Assembly: GCA_034769895.1 (NCBI GenBank)
Contig: CM068372.1
Location: 376,132,410 to 376,196,409, forward strand
Length of the DNA: 64,000 nt
Reading direction: 5' to 3'
Source: Magicicada septendecula
Taxonomy: Eukaryota > Arthropoda > Insecta > Hemiptera > Cicadidae
Position numbers and translations under genes: made by a program. Below the pieces are notes generated by a model, which did no database searches, was not told the origin of the DNA, and saw nothing but the letters and a program-made list of their open reading frames with translations. Position 1 is the first letter of the stretch. Each line of letters opens with the position of its first letter. This document shows positions 47,150 through 58,475 of this stretch, piece after piece.

Positions 47150-47765
47150 GCTTACAGAAGCGATTGAATTCTCATCTTCCACTGCTGCTTGTCCATCCAA
47201 AGATCTTCAATTTCTCGTGCCCTCAATATAGTCTGAATTTCTTCTATCCAGGTGATAGGTGGTCTTCCTCTTTTCCTTCTTCCTGGTGGGGTCCATTTCA
47301 TAACTCTCCTTGGAAATCTTTCATGTGCCGTTCTTTTCGTGTGTCCATACCATTGTAATTTTTTGTTTGGATAAAATCAACAATTAAATTTTTCACATTC
47401 ATTCTGTCATTAATGACTTAATTTCTAATTTTCTCACGTCTGGATACTCTTGCCGAACGTCTCCAAAATTCCATCTCCGCTCTCATTAATTTTGTTCTTG
47501 TGTATTTATTAGTAGTCCAAAATTCTAAGTATATACATGATACTTCTAACAATGGTTTTAAATATTTTGGTTTTAGTTTCTGCTGTAATTTGCTTATCCC
47601 ACGGGATTCCGTTTAATCTTTCAAAAATTAATTTTTATTTTTTTTACGGCCTACTGGCCATAATTTTCACCCCTAAATACTTGTATTCCTCTGTACATGA
47701 AATCTTCCCCATGTCTTCCTCTAATATCAAGTCTTGATGAAGGTCACCTATTGCCATGTATTTTG
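47150..47765 (-). pseudogene. LINE ORF2 C-terminal half, minus strand
   Basis: On the minus strand: EEYKYLGVKI (about 47690), then in shifting frames YILRILDY, a RAEMEFWRR block, NYNGMDTRK, MKWTPPGRRKRGRP and PITWIEEIQTILRAREIEDL, ending near 47160. These are the thumb, the EM.FWRR block and the GKRKRGRP tail of a non-LTR ORF2. Frame changes are frequent. Confidence 0.82.
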
Positions 47766-48284
47766 TAGATCTGTCAAATCATTCCCCAAATATAAAGTCC
47801 AGATAAGCAGTGTTAGTCAGTTTAACAAAGGCACAACGAATACAAACAAGAACAAGAGAGATAAACGTGCGGTGAAAAAGAAAGAATACGAGACAGAATA
47901 AAAATTTTAATTGATACAACCGTTGAGGATCGAGGCAGCCGGTAATTACAAAGATCACGACTGAGACTGTCGAATAGTCAGTCGGGAGTTATTGATCGCG
48001 ACACGCACACAAACGGGGTTTAACGAGAGCGCCTAATTCGGGTACTCAACAGAGGCGCTAATTGCGCGCTCCAACCGTCGGCGATTAGCGGCTTTGTGCG
48101 ACCGTTTTGCATAATTTGACAATTTCACACCTGACCGTTACCGTTAGCGTCAGCGTCAGCAATGGTACAGTCGTTAACGGGGGCTACTCAAATACTGTAC
48201 AAGGCAATTCAGGATTATTCAATTGTCTAATGAACACTCTTTCTAAAAAAATAATTCCTTATGTGAAGGCTAACGCTAAAGTTG
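47766..48284. other. Unassigned
   Basis: No gene recognised. The frame at 48107-48289 ends just before the next LINE fragment, and its end (KKIIPYVKANAKVD) may belong to it. Confidence 0.4.
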
Positions 48285-48400
48285 ACTAGGGAATACCACT
48301 TCAGCGAAGCATTCATGTGAATCCATTGCTTCATGCTGATGACAAGGTAATGATACAGAAAACATAAGACCAGTTACAAAGTGCGATATTTACGTTCAAT
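48285..48400 (+). pseudogene. LINE reverse transcriptase palm fragment
   Basis: The frame reads RSIHVNPLLHADDKVMIQKT, a stop, then DQLQSAIFTFNSIV. HADD with flanking hydrophobics is the catalytic motif of a non-LTR RT. It belongs to a different LINE from the one starting at 48409. Confidence 0.72.
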
Positions 48401-48408
48401 AGCATCGT

Positions 48409-48830
48409 ATGAAAACACTGAATAGCTCTGAAAGAGATAAGATTCGTGTTAATATGACTGAGGAAAATGAATGGACAAACCATTATAGAAAGTTATATTT
48501 TGACAGTGCAGTAGAAAATGATAAGGAATATATAAGTATCCCCAGTGGAAAAGGTCTATATAAGTTAACTACAGAAGAACTCCAACAAGCAATGAATGGA
48601 ATGAAAAGTAGAAAGGCCCCACGACTTAACGGAATAAATGCCGAGTTAATAAAATATGGTGGCACGTTGTTGCATTTACGAATTCTTCATTTCCTAAATA
48701 ACAGTTGCGATGGAAAATAAAATTCCGAAAGAATGGAGGCGGGCAAAAGTGACTTCATTATATAAAAAAGGAGACAGAACAGATGTAAATAATGACAGAG
48801 GAATAAGCTTGCTGGACTCAACGTACAATA
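48409..48830 (+). pseudogene. LINE RT, N-terminal part, interrupted by AT-rich block
   Basis: LTTEELQQAMNGMKSRKAP and NGINAELIKYGG are the first RT block (G.D.I..E..KYGG type). After a shift near 48712 it continues MENKIPKEWRRAKVTSLYKK, GDRTDVNNDRGISLLDSTYN up to TACAATATATAT at about 48836. The rest resumes at 50268. Confidence 0.9.
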
Positions 48831-50235
48831 TATATATTTTACATTTAATATTTATAAATAAATTTACCTCAAGATATACTTTTTTCTTATTATATACATT
48901 GTACTGTATTTTTTTTTAATTACAGTTATTGTAATTATGATTTGCTCCACGCTGGATCAGCCATTTAATGTACTGTTGTTTTTTAAATTACAGGTATATA
49001 ATATAATATTTGCACCACGTTGGATGCGTCCTTTGGGTGTTGTAATTATTTATACGTATGGTAATGATTTAACAGTACAAGTAAAGAAACTCTTTCTCTC
49101 AGGGTTAATGATTATTAAGTTATTTTATCGTATTTACGATTGTATCTATTATTTTCTTTTCTTTAAACCAACCCAGATTCAGTTAATAGGTAGTACTTTG
49201 GTAATTAACCATGTAAAAAATAACTAACGTATTAATGTAACTTAACCGTCTCTGAATTCTTCTAGCTGCCACGGGTTCACTTCTGGTTGTTGTTTACCTT
49301 TCTTCAACAGCAATATTAAGCTTGGCAATCTGTTTCTTCACACGAATCTCTTATTGCTCTCACCGCTGAATCCTGCTCTCCAAGACTACTGCAACACCGA
49401 TGTCTCCTTTGAACACTTAATTATTCGTTAGGGCCACTTAAACTCTTCTCCAGTCCAAGATTTTCCTCTTCTGTCGTCGTTCTATCAAGGATATTGTTAT
49501 ATTTTTTGTATTATTATATATTTATTCGATATTATAATCAAACTCTGGTATCACTATTCAAAATCCTTTACTTTATTTTCTTTTCCACGTTAAATTAATT
49601 TTGTGATGTACAACTGTTATTTAATATAATTTAATATTCTTCATTTAGTTACTATTAGATATTTAATTTTGGACTAATAATGTTTCTTGTATTAAATATA
49701 ATTGAAGATTCATAATGTGACTCTGATTGAATTAAAAATTAGACTCTATTTACATAATTCCTCTCTTTCATCTTTATAGTATTAGATATTAAATTAGACT
49801 CATACATTTTCCTTCATCACTATCCAAAACAATCTCTTAACAATTTAACAATTTGCCACTATGATAATTCCCTAATTTATTTACATCTGTTTATCATATA
49901 ACTATTAAAACATATATCATTTTTCTATTTCTTATTAACATCTTTATTTTAACTCTAATATTTGTAATTCTATTGGTTATTTATTAAATTATAATTTTAT
50001 TACTCTTTACTCTTCTTATAACATTCATTTCAATTTCATATATAATTTTCTGAACATATAACTAAATATGGTTTTACATCATATAGGAATCGACCTCTAT
50101 GTTGATTGAGTAAGTCGATATTACCAATGTTTTCTGTTTACATTCTAAAACATATGTTCCCTTAATATTAATTTTGTATCTTTTTCTTTTAAAATTGATT
50201 ATTTACCTCTTATGTACTGTGTGCATTTTAACAGC

Positions 50236-50267
<32 letters not shown>
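48831..50267. mobile_element. 1.44-kb AT-rich insertion splitting a LINE
   Basis: The LINE protein is continuous on either side, so this block entered later. Both junctions lie in TA runs (about 48829-48836 and 50240-50269). It has no convincing frame, and a C-rich patch at 49235-49500. I cannot identify terminal repeats, so the element type is unknown. Confidence 0.6.
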
Positions 50268-50268
<1 letters not shown>

Positions 50269-51437
50269 CTCAAGAATTCTCAATTAGAGATTAAGAGTCA
50301 TTACGGCTGCATTAGTTCTTGAAGAGCAAATGGGTTTTAGAAATGGTAAGTCGACTGTGGATGCATTGTTTTTTTACGACAGATAATAGAGAAAAGGCGG
50401 GAGTATAACCAGGAAAAGCACATCGCTTTTATTGACCTGGAAAAAGCATTTGATAATGTAGACCGTCAAAAGTTACGGAATATTATGGAAAGAAGAGGAT
50501 ATCCACAGCATTTAACTAATTCAGTTAGGATCCTTTACAAAAGTACATGGATCAGATAAGATCAGATCTTTCTGTAACTCCTGGGTTTGAATGGTAGGCT
50601 CTCAGGTGACATTCCAATAAATAAGGGAGTTAGGCAGGGATGGTGTGTTTGTCCAACCTCGTTTAATATATACATTGACGACATGTTGAGACCATGGAAA
50701 TCGTGAGTGACTTCGGGAATAGAGCTTAGCAAATCAATTTATATGGGTTCCCTGCTACATGGGGATTATGTAGTACTTATTCATGAAAATGGGGATGATT
50801 TACAAAGAGCCATGTTTCAATTATAAGAAGTGGCAAGAGAGTACTCACTGACAATTTCAGTAAGAAAGACCAAAACCATGACCTTTAAAGGTAAATATCC
50901 AGTGAGGACTAAGATAGTTATAAACAACAGCACTTTAGAACAAGTGACCCGTTTCAAATATCTCGACTGTGCAGTAAGCTATGAATCTGAAGATGACGTA
51001 AGAGAGAAGATAAATAAATTTAGGAATATTTGTGGTAAGATTCATAGAAATTTTAAAAATAAAACAAGACACACCACAAGGATTAAATTTTATAAGACAA
51101 TTATAATACCCACATTGATTTATGCGAGTGAGGCGTGGGTCATGACAAAAAAGGAAAGCGGCAAGATTCAGAGTGCTGAAATGCAGTTTCTTCGAAATAC
51201 TGTAAATTATACACTGCAGGAAGAATAAGGAATGAGGATATCAGAGCAGACCTCGAAGTTAAAGACATAAATGAAATTGTTTTAATTTACAGAAGACAAT
51301 AGTGAGATCGTCTGGAAAGGATGACAGAGAATCAATTGGCGAAAACGGCACTGAACTATAAAGCCATTGGTACAAGAGACGTGGGTCGTCCGAGAATGAG
51401 ATGGGTGCCGGAACAGGTTTATATAACCTAATCCTTG
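50268..51437 (+). pseudogene. LINE RT C-terminal part and tail (continuation)
   Basis: Blocks in order: LEEQMGFRNGKSTVDAL, HIAFIDLEKAFDNVDRQKL, INKGVRQGWCVCPTSFNIY, LLHGDYVVLIHENGDDLQ (usual ADD replaced by GDY), AREYSLTISVRKTKTMTFKG, FKYLDCAVSYES, then the uninterrupted frame 50830-51228 with IIPTLIYASEAWVMTKKE and AEMQFLRNTVNY. Stops occur at 50583 and 50824 and after 51228. The tail LILEEKKKK leads into a (GAA)n run. Related copy: 60150-60715. Confidence 0.92.
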
Positions 51438-51507
51438 AAGAGAAGAAGAAGAAGAAGAAGAAGAAGAAGAAGAAGAAGAAGAAGAAGAAGAAGAAGAAGA
51501 AGAAGAA
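51437..51507. repeat. (GAA)n microsatellite at a LINE 3' end
   Basis: About 71 bp of GAA triplets start exactly where the LINE ORF tail ends, so the repeat grew from the LINE tail. Confidence 0.95.
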
Positions 51508-52479
51508 AATTCTCTTGAGGTCTGTCTTAACAATATGTTTCTAATTGTGTCCTAAACGAGCTGACAATTTCGAAACTTTAAGTTTGTATCGGCATCTATA
51601 TCTTTGTTTAAGAAAATAATTAACTCGTGTTTTAGTTGCAACCTGCCTTACAGCTCCATATAAAGATTATTATGTTTTTAACATTGCGTGTGTGTTATTC
51701 CTGTCATCAATTTAATGCTTTCATTTTATGTAAGTTAACGTAATGAGTATCAATACAAACCGGATTTAAGTATTTCACTGCCTTGCAAATTTGTCGCCTG
51801 CAATATAATTCCATTTTCGCGATTTTTACATACTTCTTAGCCGCTCGTCTTCATTCCGAATTCCAAAAGTGGAAGCATCGATCGATACACTTAACAGCCA
51901 TTCCACGTGGCAAACATGAAATTTTATGTCTTTAAAATGACAGTGCAGAAAGTATATAAGTGCATTATATACAAACAGAATTGTGAATCGAATGCGAAGA
52001 GCCCACTTTCTCGTTAACGATTTTTATTTACGTTTTTCAACAATTTTTATATGAAGAAAGACAAACGTTCTTCGAACCCGCGGCATCAGACGAATGACGG
52101 AGTCGAAAAAGTGAATCGTCTTTGCCAACTCGATCTCTTTGTCGGTCCGGAAATCGTACCGGCCCCCTACCGGGACCAGAAACAAGTTACAAATGTTTGT
52201 AAAAATTTATTACACACAACGCGCCATGTAAAGAGATGAAATTTGTGCTTGTTTAGCAATAAACCGACGTCGCGTAAATTTATCAACATGGCATCGGTAT
52301 AATTTGTAATTACTTCGGGTTTGTTTGGTAATCAAACCACGAGTACTCATCGGATCTACAGCAAACTAATCACCGAAGTTTAATCAATAAGACCATGAAT
52401 TATTCTTCACTTTAAAAAATTACACTTAATAAATTTTTAAACAAAAATCGATTTAAAAATAAATTTACAAGTTTAACAA
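51508..52479. other. Unassigned
   Basis: No gene or repeat recognised. Confidence 0.4.
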
Positions 52480-53120
52480 TGTAGGTACATTATCTTGGAG
52501 CCCACGGTGGAGTCTTGGATCCGTTTCCCATTAATTCCTGTTGCTGCACGTTTGTCTTCGGTCTCCTTGGACTTGTATCCTTCTCCATCTCTAGTAATTA
52601 CGTCTTCTTTAGTTTCCTTCCTCTTCTGGAAACGCATCACATCTGTGCGACGTCACAAGACGGGAAAGGGATACAAGTCCAAGTTGTAGGAGAAGCAGCT
52701 TGACGTGACCCGGTGGTCGCAGACAGACAGACAGTAGATGCACAAGGTGTCTTTGCGTTGTCCAGGCAGGAGCCCGATGAACCCCATGTTCAAACACTGC
52801 AGCGCGGTCGTTTGCTCGGCACAAAATGTTATGGTGGGGTCCACAACACATGTATGACGTAGAGGCATCTCTGAGTTATTGTACTCCAGCCAGTCGCCAG
52901 GCCTGAGGGGCGCCTCCGTGGCCCCATTAAGGCATAGCCCCCAAGAGCTGCAAGACGCGCTGGTGTGGTCGATAAGCTCGACCGCCCGGAGGCGAGTCGT
53001 CCACTTCAGGTAGGATGGCTCCCACAATTAGGGGTCCGGGCCAGCCCGATGACTGCTTGCTTGTTACCTTGAGTAGCGATCTCGCGTGTTGCAGGGACTG
53101 GACCTCCTTGATGTTATTAT
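52480..53120 (-). other. Unclassified coding-like stretch, minus strand
   Basis: GC-rich relative to flanks. On the minus strand, one frame reads SLQNNNIKEVQSLQHARSLL (about 53110-53055) and stays open to a TAA near 52934. A second, 124-codon frame (53027-52653) reads CAEQTTALQCLNMGFIGLLP, and a third gives VMRFQKRKETKEDVITRDGE (about 52645-52590). A possible splice donor, AAG/GTAACA, sits at about 53055. A diverged copy of its middle is at 5690-5840, so it is a dispersed repeat or an old retrocopy. I cannot tell which frame, if any, was translated. Confidence 0.35.
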
Positions 53121-53339
53121 TTTGGAGGGATGCATAGCTGAATTACTTTAAACTCTGGGCCAAAAAGAGGTGCGCAACGGCGGAATAGGGGAGTCTTCAG
53201 AGACCTTTCAGTTGGGAGCCAGGAATTGCTGGTACAATAAACAAAATGGAGACCTCCATTACTCTGTAAAAGTTCAACTAACTTCTTCATGCTACGCAAT
53301 TACCAATATTAAAATGGTCTTTGAATATCTAGGCTATAA

Positions 53340-53400
53340 TGTTCTTCTCTTCTTCTCCTCTTCAAGGATTAGGTTACATAAAGCTGTTCCTTATAATAAG
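53340..53400 (-). pseudogene. LINE 3' tip, minus strand
   Basis: The minus strand reads TTATGTAACCTAATCCTTGA, then AGAGGAGAAGAAGAG, the end found at 51420-51440 in the plus orientation. Only the last ~60 bp are present. Confidence 0.65.
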
Positions 53401-53584
53401 CTATAAAGTAGCCTATAGTAGCCTATTATAGTCGGCTATAAAGTTCTTTATAATAAGAAGTATGATGTGATTAAACTACGTAAGTCGAATCTCATGTGTG
53501 GGACCACCAGAAAAAAATCTGAAGTCGGAAATTGAGTTTAAAATTTCCAGGCTATTAGGCCGTAGCCGATTGCTTTTGACGACA

Positions 53585-53765
53585 GTTTTAATTCATTAGA
53601 CGTTTAGCCCACCCACCGGAGGCTTTCTTCAGTACTAAAAATTTTAAGAAAAGTTCGACAAGGCATGGTAGGCCGGACGGACCCCTAATTGAGGCGAAAG
53701 CAATTTACTGAAGAAGGCTTTCGGTGGGTGGCCGAAACGTCTTGTGAATTAGAAATGTCATTACA
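53585..53765. mobile_element. PLE-type terminal inverted repeat with hammerhead-like motifs
   Basis: Inverted arms at 53585-53640 and 53700-53755. The right arm (plus) has core CTGAAGA at 53708-53714, helix II GGC/GCC, GAA at 53734-53736, ACGT, and C17 at 53741. Helix I is weak. The left arm (minus) has CTGAAGA at 53626-53632 but lacks the G before AAACGTC. The CGGTGGGTGG stretch is common to both. Confidence 0.6.
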
Positions 53766-53839
53766 AAGCAATCGACCACGACCGAAAAGGCTGGAAATTT
53801 TAAACTCTTTTAATAATGACTCCGGCCGTGACACAGCCT

Positions 53840-53958
53840 ACGCAATAGACCTGAAGACAGAAAGTAAAGATACGTGTGAAACCGCCTGCAAATTGGACTT
53901 TGACAAAAGTCGTATTCAAGCGATTGAAATGACATTCTTGAGACATCTATACATATAA
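53840..53958 (+). pseudogene. LINE-like fragment
   Basis: The end of a frame reads TACKLDFDKSRIQAIEMTFL before a stop at 53956. SRIQA.EM.FLR is the signature of the LINE C-terminus at 7480-7790 and 23226-23450. The homologous stretch is only about 15 residues. Confidence 0.55.
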
Positions 53959-53959
53959 A

Positions 53960-54239
53960 ACTTAAAGTCTGAGGATTTGTTTATTTGTATTGAATACAAA
54001 TCCACACCGTTACACCGATTGCCACCAAATATTGCACAGGTAACCTTTGACAAGGCGAAAAAGACTGTCTAACTTGGAATTTGATAATCTGCCCTGTTCG
54101 CACGATTTAGGCCCTTCTAATTATGCCCTTTTGTTGGCTCGTATAAAAATGTCAACAACGCCATGGAGACCACAATTAATCACTATAATAACAAGTAAAT
54201 CAACAAATGCTATTTAGCCGCATCGGAACTGTACCTTTA
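53960..54239. other. Unassigned
   Basis: ACACCGTTACACCGATTGCC (about 54007) and TTGCACAGG resemble the low-specificity repeat class at 5941-6480 only loosely. Nothing else is recognised. Confidence 0.3.
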
Positions 54240-54490
54240 TCCGTTCCTGCAGTACATTTTCGACGTTTTTAGTATGCGACTGTATCGATATATTACGATG
54301 TGAAAAAGACGAAGTGTACTATGTTGTCCTATTTCGTAATGCAAAGCGAATATACATGTTGTTTTCATTTGTGAGGTTAGGTGACAACGGTTTTTAGTTT
54401 ACTGCTGAAATAAATAAATGCCACGGTTGAGGAAAACAACGTTTAATGTGTATATACAATGCTTATGACACAGTTAAAATAAAGAACCCA
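54240..54490 (+). repeat. Dispersed repeat, copy of 57651-57885
   Basis: GACGAAGTGTACTA, GTGAGGTTAGGTGA, GTTTACTG and AACGTTTAATGTGTATATA occur in the same order here and at 57700-57870. A partial copy lies at 2391-2560. Confidence 0.65.
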
Positions 54491-54509
54491 AAGTTTTTGA
54501 GTTAACGGG

Positions 54510-54700
54510 TACTTGTATGGCTATATTAAGCTACTGCTTCCTTTTTACCGCCTAAGCAGTTTAGAAGTTAGGCAGGGTAGGCTGCCTTATATGAGCCATT
54601 CGGCATACAAGGAAGGCAGTGAGGCCAGCACTACGCTTCAGCCGCCCATTATTGCCACATGTATTCATTTCCGCAGGCTGAGTCGAATACAGGGCTGAAA
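54510..54700 (+). repeat. Diverged monomer of the 99-bp minisatellite plus its flank
   Basis: 54590-54690 aligns to one unit of 42481-43767 (CATACAAGGAAGGCAGTGAG, CCAGCACTACGCTTCAGCCG). The upstream context (CTTCCTTTTTACCGCCTAAG, GGCTGCCTT) is shared with 42430-42480. This is probably the unamplified parental arrangement. Confidence 0.75.
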
Positions 54701-55019
54701 AAGCAGCTGGATTTATTGTGCACCCGGGAGTATACTAGACATTATGAGTACACTAGACAGGATTACGCAAAACCGGCTAAATTGATTGGAGAATCTCAAG
54801 TCAGAACTACTGAAGCAATCTCCATTACAAAAAATAGCATTTCGGGGCAAGGAGCTAATAAGAACAAAAATAATAATTAATAACTAAACTGTGGAACAGG
54901 TGAGCCATTTTAACGACCGGTATTTCGGAAATGATACTGTCTACGACAAGAATTATGATACTGATGTTAAGTTCCCACAATTCTGTGTGTCTATTCAACC
55001 GTATTTTTAGAAACAAGGT
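54701..55019. other. Unassigned
   Basis: Nothing recognised. TACTAGACATTATGAGTACACTAGACA contains a short imperfect repeat. Confidence 0.4.
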
Positions 55020-55400
55020 ATGTCGAGATACAAAATTAAAGTTCTAGTGGTGTCCATACTGTTCTATTGGTGTGCAACAACCAAGAAACAAGAAAGTCAA
55101 ATACAGGCCTCGGAAATGGAGTTCTTAAGAGAAGTTAAAAGGTGTTTACTTCTCGTATACAGAAGGTGTTTACTTCTTGATCGTATACAGAATGAAGCCA
55201 TACGAGAAGTTTTAGTTTGAACGAAAGATTAACAGATTATAAACAACGATGGAAAGAACACTTAGAAATAATAGCATATTCAAGACTGGCCAAACAAGTC
55301 AGGATATACAAACTTATAAGGCACAGATGTGTGCGTAAGACCCAGGACGAGATGGCTGGAGGATCTTTGAAGGCGGAACATGCAGCACTTTGTCTATGCC
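55020..55400 (+). pseudogene. LINE ORF2 C-terminal fragment, same group as 7480-7790
   Basis: First frame: SQIQASEMEFLREVKR, LLLDRIQNEAIREVLV, stop 55218-55220. The overlapping frame continues NERLTDYKQRWKEHLEIIAY, SRLAKQVRIYKLIRHRC and RKTQDE. A small internal duplication (GGTGTTTACTTCT at 55141 and 55165) adds codons. The order matches 7480-7790. Confidence 0.85.
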
Positions 55401-55639
55401 GTGATCTGAAGATGATGATCAACTACTGAAAAGTATAAGCCAAAAGGACGGACAGGTGTGGAATGTCTGAAGGGACGCTGGCGTGATCGGTTGTAGACTT
55501 TGTACAACTGGAACCAGAAAAGATCAACCTGGGTGTATTCTCTGGATGACTATTAAAATGGTCGCGAAGCGAACAACACTACATGGGTTTATGAACTGAA
55601 GCTACTCGACCAACAGAAGCTACGACTGAAACTTGATTA
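55401..55639. other. Downstream of LINE fragment
   Basis: Possibly the LINE tail. No motif I can place. Confidence 0.3.
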
Positions 55640-55925
55640 AAAACCAGATTCAAACTTAGGAAATGAAGTTTTTGAGAAGAACAAAGAATGCACGGGACAG
55701 GATCGTTTGCGTATTCTCCATACATGATAAGATCCAGACATATCGCAGGGAATGGTTACAGCATCTGGACAGAATGGAGGGTAGACGACTACCTAAGGTT
55801 GCGTTCCGATATAGACCCTTTATGTAGGAGAGATGTAGGAAGACCGAGAGTGAGATGGAGAGATACTCTGTGTTGACGGAACGGGCAACGTGAGGTGAAG
55901 ACGAAGAAGAAGAAGCTACCCAACA
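55640..55925 (+). pseudogene. LINE ORF2 C-terminal end, another group
   Basis: Frames read MKFLRRTKNARDR, IHDKIQTYRREWLQHLDRME and GRRLPKVAFRYRP, then GRPRVRWRDTLC. The YRREWLQHL.RM..RRLPK and GRPR.RWRD blocks define a non-LTR C-terminus. The end GACGAAGAAGAAGAAGC (55899-55915) is a GAAGAA tail. Confidence 0.85.
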
Positions 55926-56578
55926 CCGGACTACGGAAACGGACGGGGGGGGGGGTGACAGTGTGTTTTCTCCCCAATCGTACAAACAAAACAAATGTCC
56001 GGCATCGTCGTCAGCCCACGTGACGGCGGCTTGCAATAACAATCGTGACACGAAAGAAGTAATGGCAAACAGGCGCGACCGACTTGATTATCACTTTCAA
56101 CAAATCAATGGCTTGTCAATTTCGTTAATAGGTTTTTCAATACGGCGTGACCGAGCAGCAACCACCGGAATCAAATTAAGTTCTGTCCGGTACGCGCGCT
56201 GACCACTGGATTCAATTTAACAGTCAATTTTCCTAAATGAAAATACCCCGACCATTAATCATTTTCCTTATCCGCGAAAGAGACGTTACAAAACACACGA
56301 AGCGTTGTTCTTGTTGATAGTTTGCTTTTCTTCACCTTCTGTTGTCCCTCAGAGTGTTGTTTTCGACCGGTTGAACGCATATACCGTATTCGCCTACCAG
56401 CTAAGCGATATCATTAATTCAGTAGTCAGTTGCTTATAAACACATCGTGAAGCTATAGAACATGTACCACATAAACGCACTACTGAGCCGGCATTTCATT
56501 CAGTAATCACGGTTATCGCGTCCGCCGGTTGTTCAGAGTGGCAAACCGTCCATTGTTGTTGGGGGGAATTTTCCCAAT
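55926..56578. other. Unassigned
   Basis: A G run sits at 55944-55955. No gene recognised. Confidence 0.4.
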
Positions 56579-56586
56579 ATCCGTAC

Positions 56587-57642
56587 TAGAGGCGGGCCGA
56601 TATACCTATAACAAGTATTTTGGAACGAATATTTTTGTGGAACGGATATAAGAGTGACTGAAAAGTTGAAATACCTGTTCCGATTCAACGATAACTGAAA
56701 ACTGAAAAGTCGAAATATCCGTTCCGATTACTCGCGGCCTCGCGGTTCCGAGTGGCGGGAATCCCCTACGCAACTAACGAATAAACGAGTACTACGAGTA
56801 CAAAGTCACAGTTATTGGTGCTGAATACTTGATTCGGCGCACGTGCCGGTTGCCAAACAACTACGAAACGAAGCAAAACAGCGAGGTTAGAATATCTCTA
56901 TGCCAAAGACACGAAACTGTTTTTAATAAATGAAAAAAATGCATAGTGATGTTACATTTATTCTCGTGTGTTATGCACATATATAATACAGATTATAATA
57001 ACAAATTATATATTACACTAGCCACCAAATTTGATGTAAATGTTTTACATTTTTTACATTTAAAAATTTAATGTAAATTTTTAAAAAGCGAATTATATTG
57101 TGTTATAACCTACAGAATGACTGATAGGCCACATAGTACTTTTTGTTGATGTGATTTCGGAGATGATTTTAACTTCACTGCATATCTCACGTAATTTTTT
57201 TTTGACATTATTATTATTTGTTATGCTATTACGTAACTCATATTAGTACGTATTACGTAATACGTAACGTATTGAAACTAAATTTCATTGCCTTAGTTTC
57301 GCAACTGATTTGTCTAACCAAAATAGAATCAAGAAGTTAATACTAAATTTATGTCAATTTGTTTACTCCTAGTGAAAAAAAACTTAAATTAGTATTCCCA
57401 AAGGGAGATAGGCCTATAAATTCTCTGGTTTCTTATTTTCTTTTAAACAGTAACAGCTTAATAAAGTCACAGTGTAAAGTAACACTGTTAATACTTTTAG
57501 TTTCAATTTATTTCTTATAACAAATTATATAATACAGGTATATGTATAATAGGTAAATAATAACAGGTATTTGTACGTGTTATTTTTTGGAACGGTTTCG
57601 TTCGTACCTGTTATTTTCAAATATTAGTGTAGCACAACTCTA
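56587..57642 (+). mobile_element. Non-autonomous hAT-type element, copy 3 (1056 bp), perfect 8-bp duplication
   Basis: The ends are TAGAGGCGGGCCGATATA and TAGCACAACTCTA. The flanks ATCCGTAC (56579-56586) and ATCCGTAC (57643-57650) are identical, a textbook hAT target duplication. The interior follows copy 1 but has small insertions (for example near 57055-57080). No transposase frame. Confidence 0.92.
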
Positions 57643-57650
57643 ATCCGTAC

Positions 57651-57885
57651 CCACACTAGTTTCGATGTTTTGTATATGCGATAGTACCTACATACCACGA
57701 TGTGAAGACGAAGTGTACTAATTGTAAATTAGCTTATTTCTTATTCTACAGTGGCAATACATTAGGTTTTCATTGGTAAGGTTAGGTGATTCCGGTTTAC
57801 TGTTTGAAAAAATAAAAGCCATGGTTAGGAAAATGTGTATAACGCCATATAACGTTTAATGTGTATATATAATGTTTACTTTTTA
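57651..57885 (+). repeat. Dispersed repeat, copy of 54240-54490
   Basis: The marker words are listed at 54240. It lies directly beyond the hAT-type element's right duplication. Confidence 0.65.
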
Positions 57886-58142
57886 CTAAACTTGTATTGT
57901 AACCACTAACACACAATTATGCTTTCAAACCTCTCGGGTCATCTTAAGATGGAACTCAACAACCTACCTACAAAACTTCACCCCTTTATATATCTTATCT
58001 ACAACCTGGAAGCATCAACTTGACATAAACAAACATAGCAGGGTAAACACCCTTGTTACGCTTTAGCCAGCAAACAAAAGTACAATAGCGTGTAGCAAAG
58101 TATAATTGCGTATTAGTGGTTGCAATACAAGTTTAGTAAAAA
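57886..58142. mobile_element. Inverted repeat, type A-related PLE terminal piece
   Basis: Arms at 57886-57927 and 58099-58142 (TTACTAAACTTGTATTG and its complement). AACCACTAACACA matches the type A terminal repeats at 10.2, 28.1 and 62.3 kb. On the minus strand at about 57920-57975, CTTAAGA, ACC-CGAGA-GGT, GAA and AGCAT recall a decayed hammerhead. Confidence 0.55.
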
Positions 58143-58235
58143 TTAGACTTAACCACTAAATTGTGTTTATATTTTAATTATATACTCGTATATAATGCTT
58201 AAAACAGAGTAACGTTTAAAATAAAGAACAACGTT
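58143..58235. other. Short link between foldbacks
   Basis: A few repeat words (TACTCGTATATAATGCTTA, AACGTTTAAAATAAAGAAC) recur from 54.4 kb. Confidence 0.3.
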
Positions 58236-58475
58236 ATCACAATTTACCGGGTTTTAGGCCGTCGTCTAAGTTGTTCACGTTTTTCACCAGACGGTTCGTG
58301 CATATCGGTGACGGACGTCTTCAGTGGCGCGACGCGGGGTTTTCGCATTCGTTTGTAATCTGTGTTCCTGCACCGTACCACTGAAGACGTCCGTCATCGA
58401 TATGCACGAAGCGTCCGGCGAAAAACATGAACAACTTAGACCACGGCCGAACAACCCAGAAAATTGTGATAATGT
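58236..58475. mobile_element. PLE-type foldback with CTGAAGA cores
   Basis: Arms of about 95 bp at 58236-58330 and 58376-58475 are inverted copies (TCTAAGTTGTTCACG, GCATATCGGTGACGGACGTC). Each carries CTGAAGA (58319-58325 minus; 58381-58387 plus) and a later GAAAAAC. Helix II pairs poorly by eye. The outer parts (ACCACGGCCGAACAACCC) are the PLE terminal motif seen at 850 and 63.3 kb. Confidence 0.6.
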
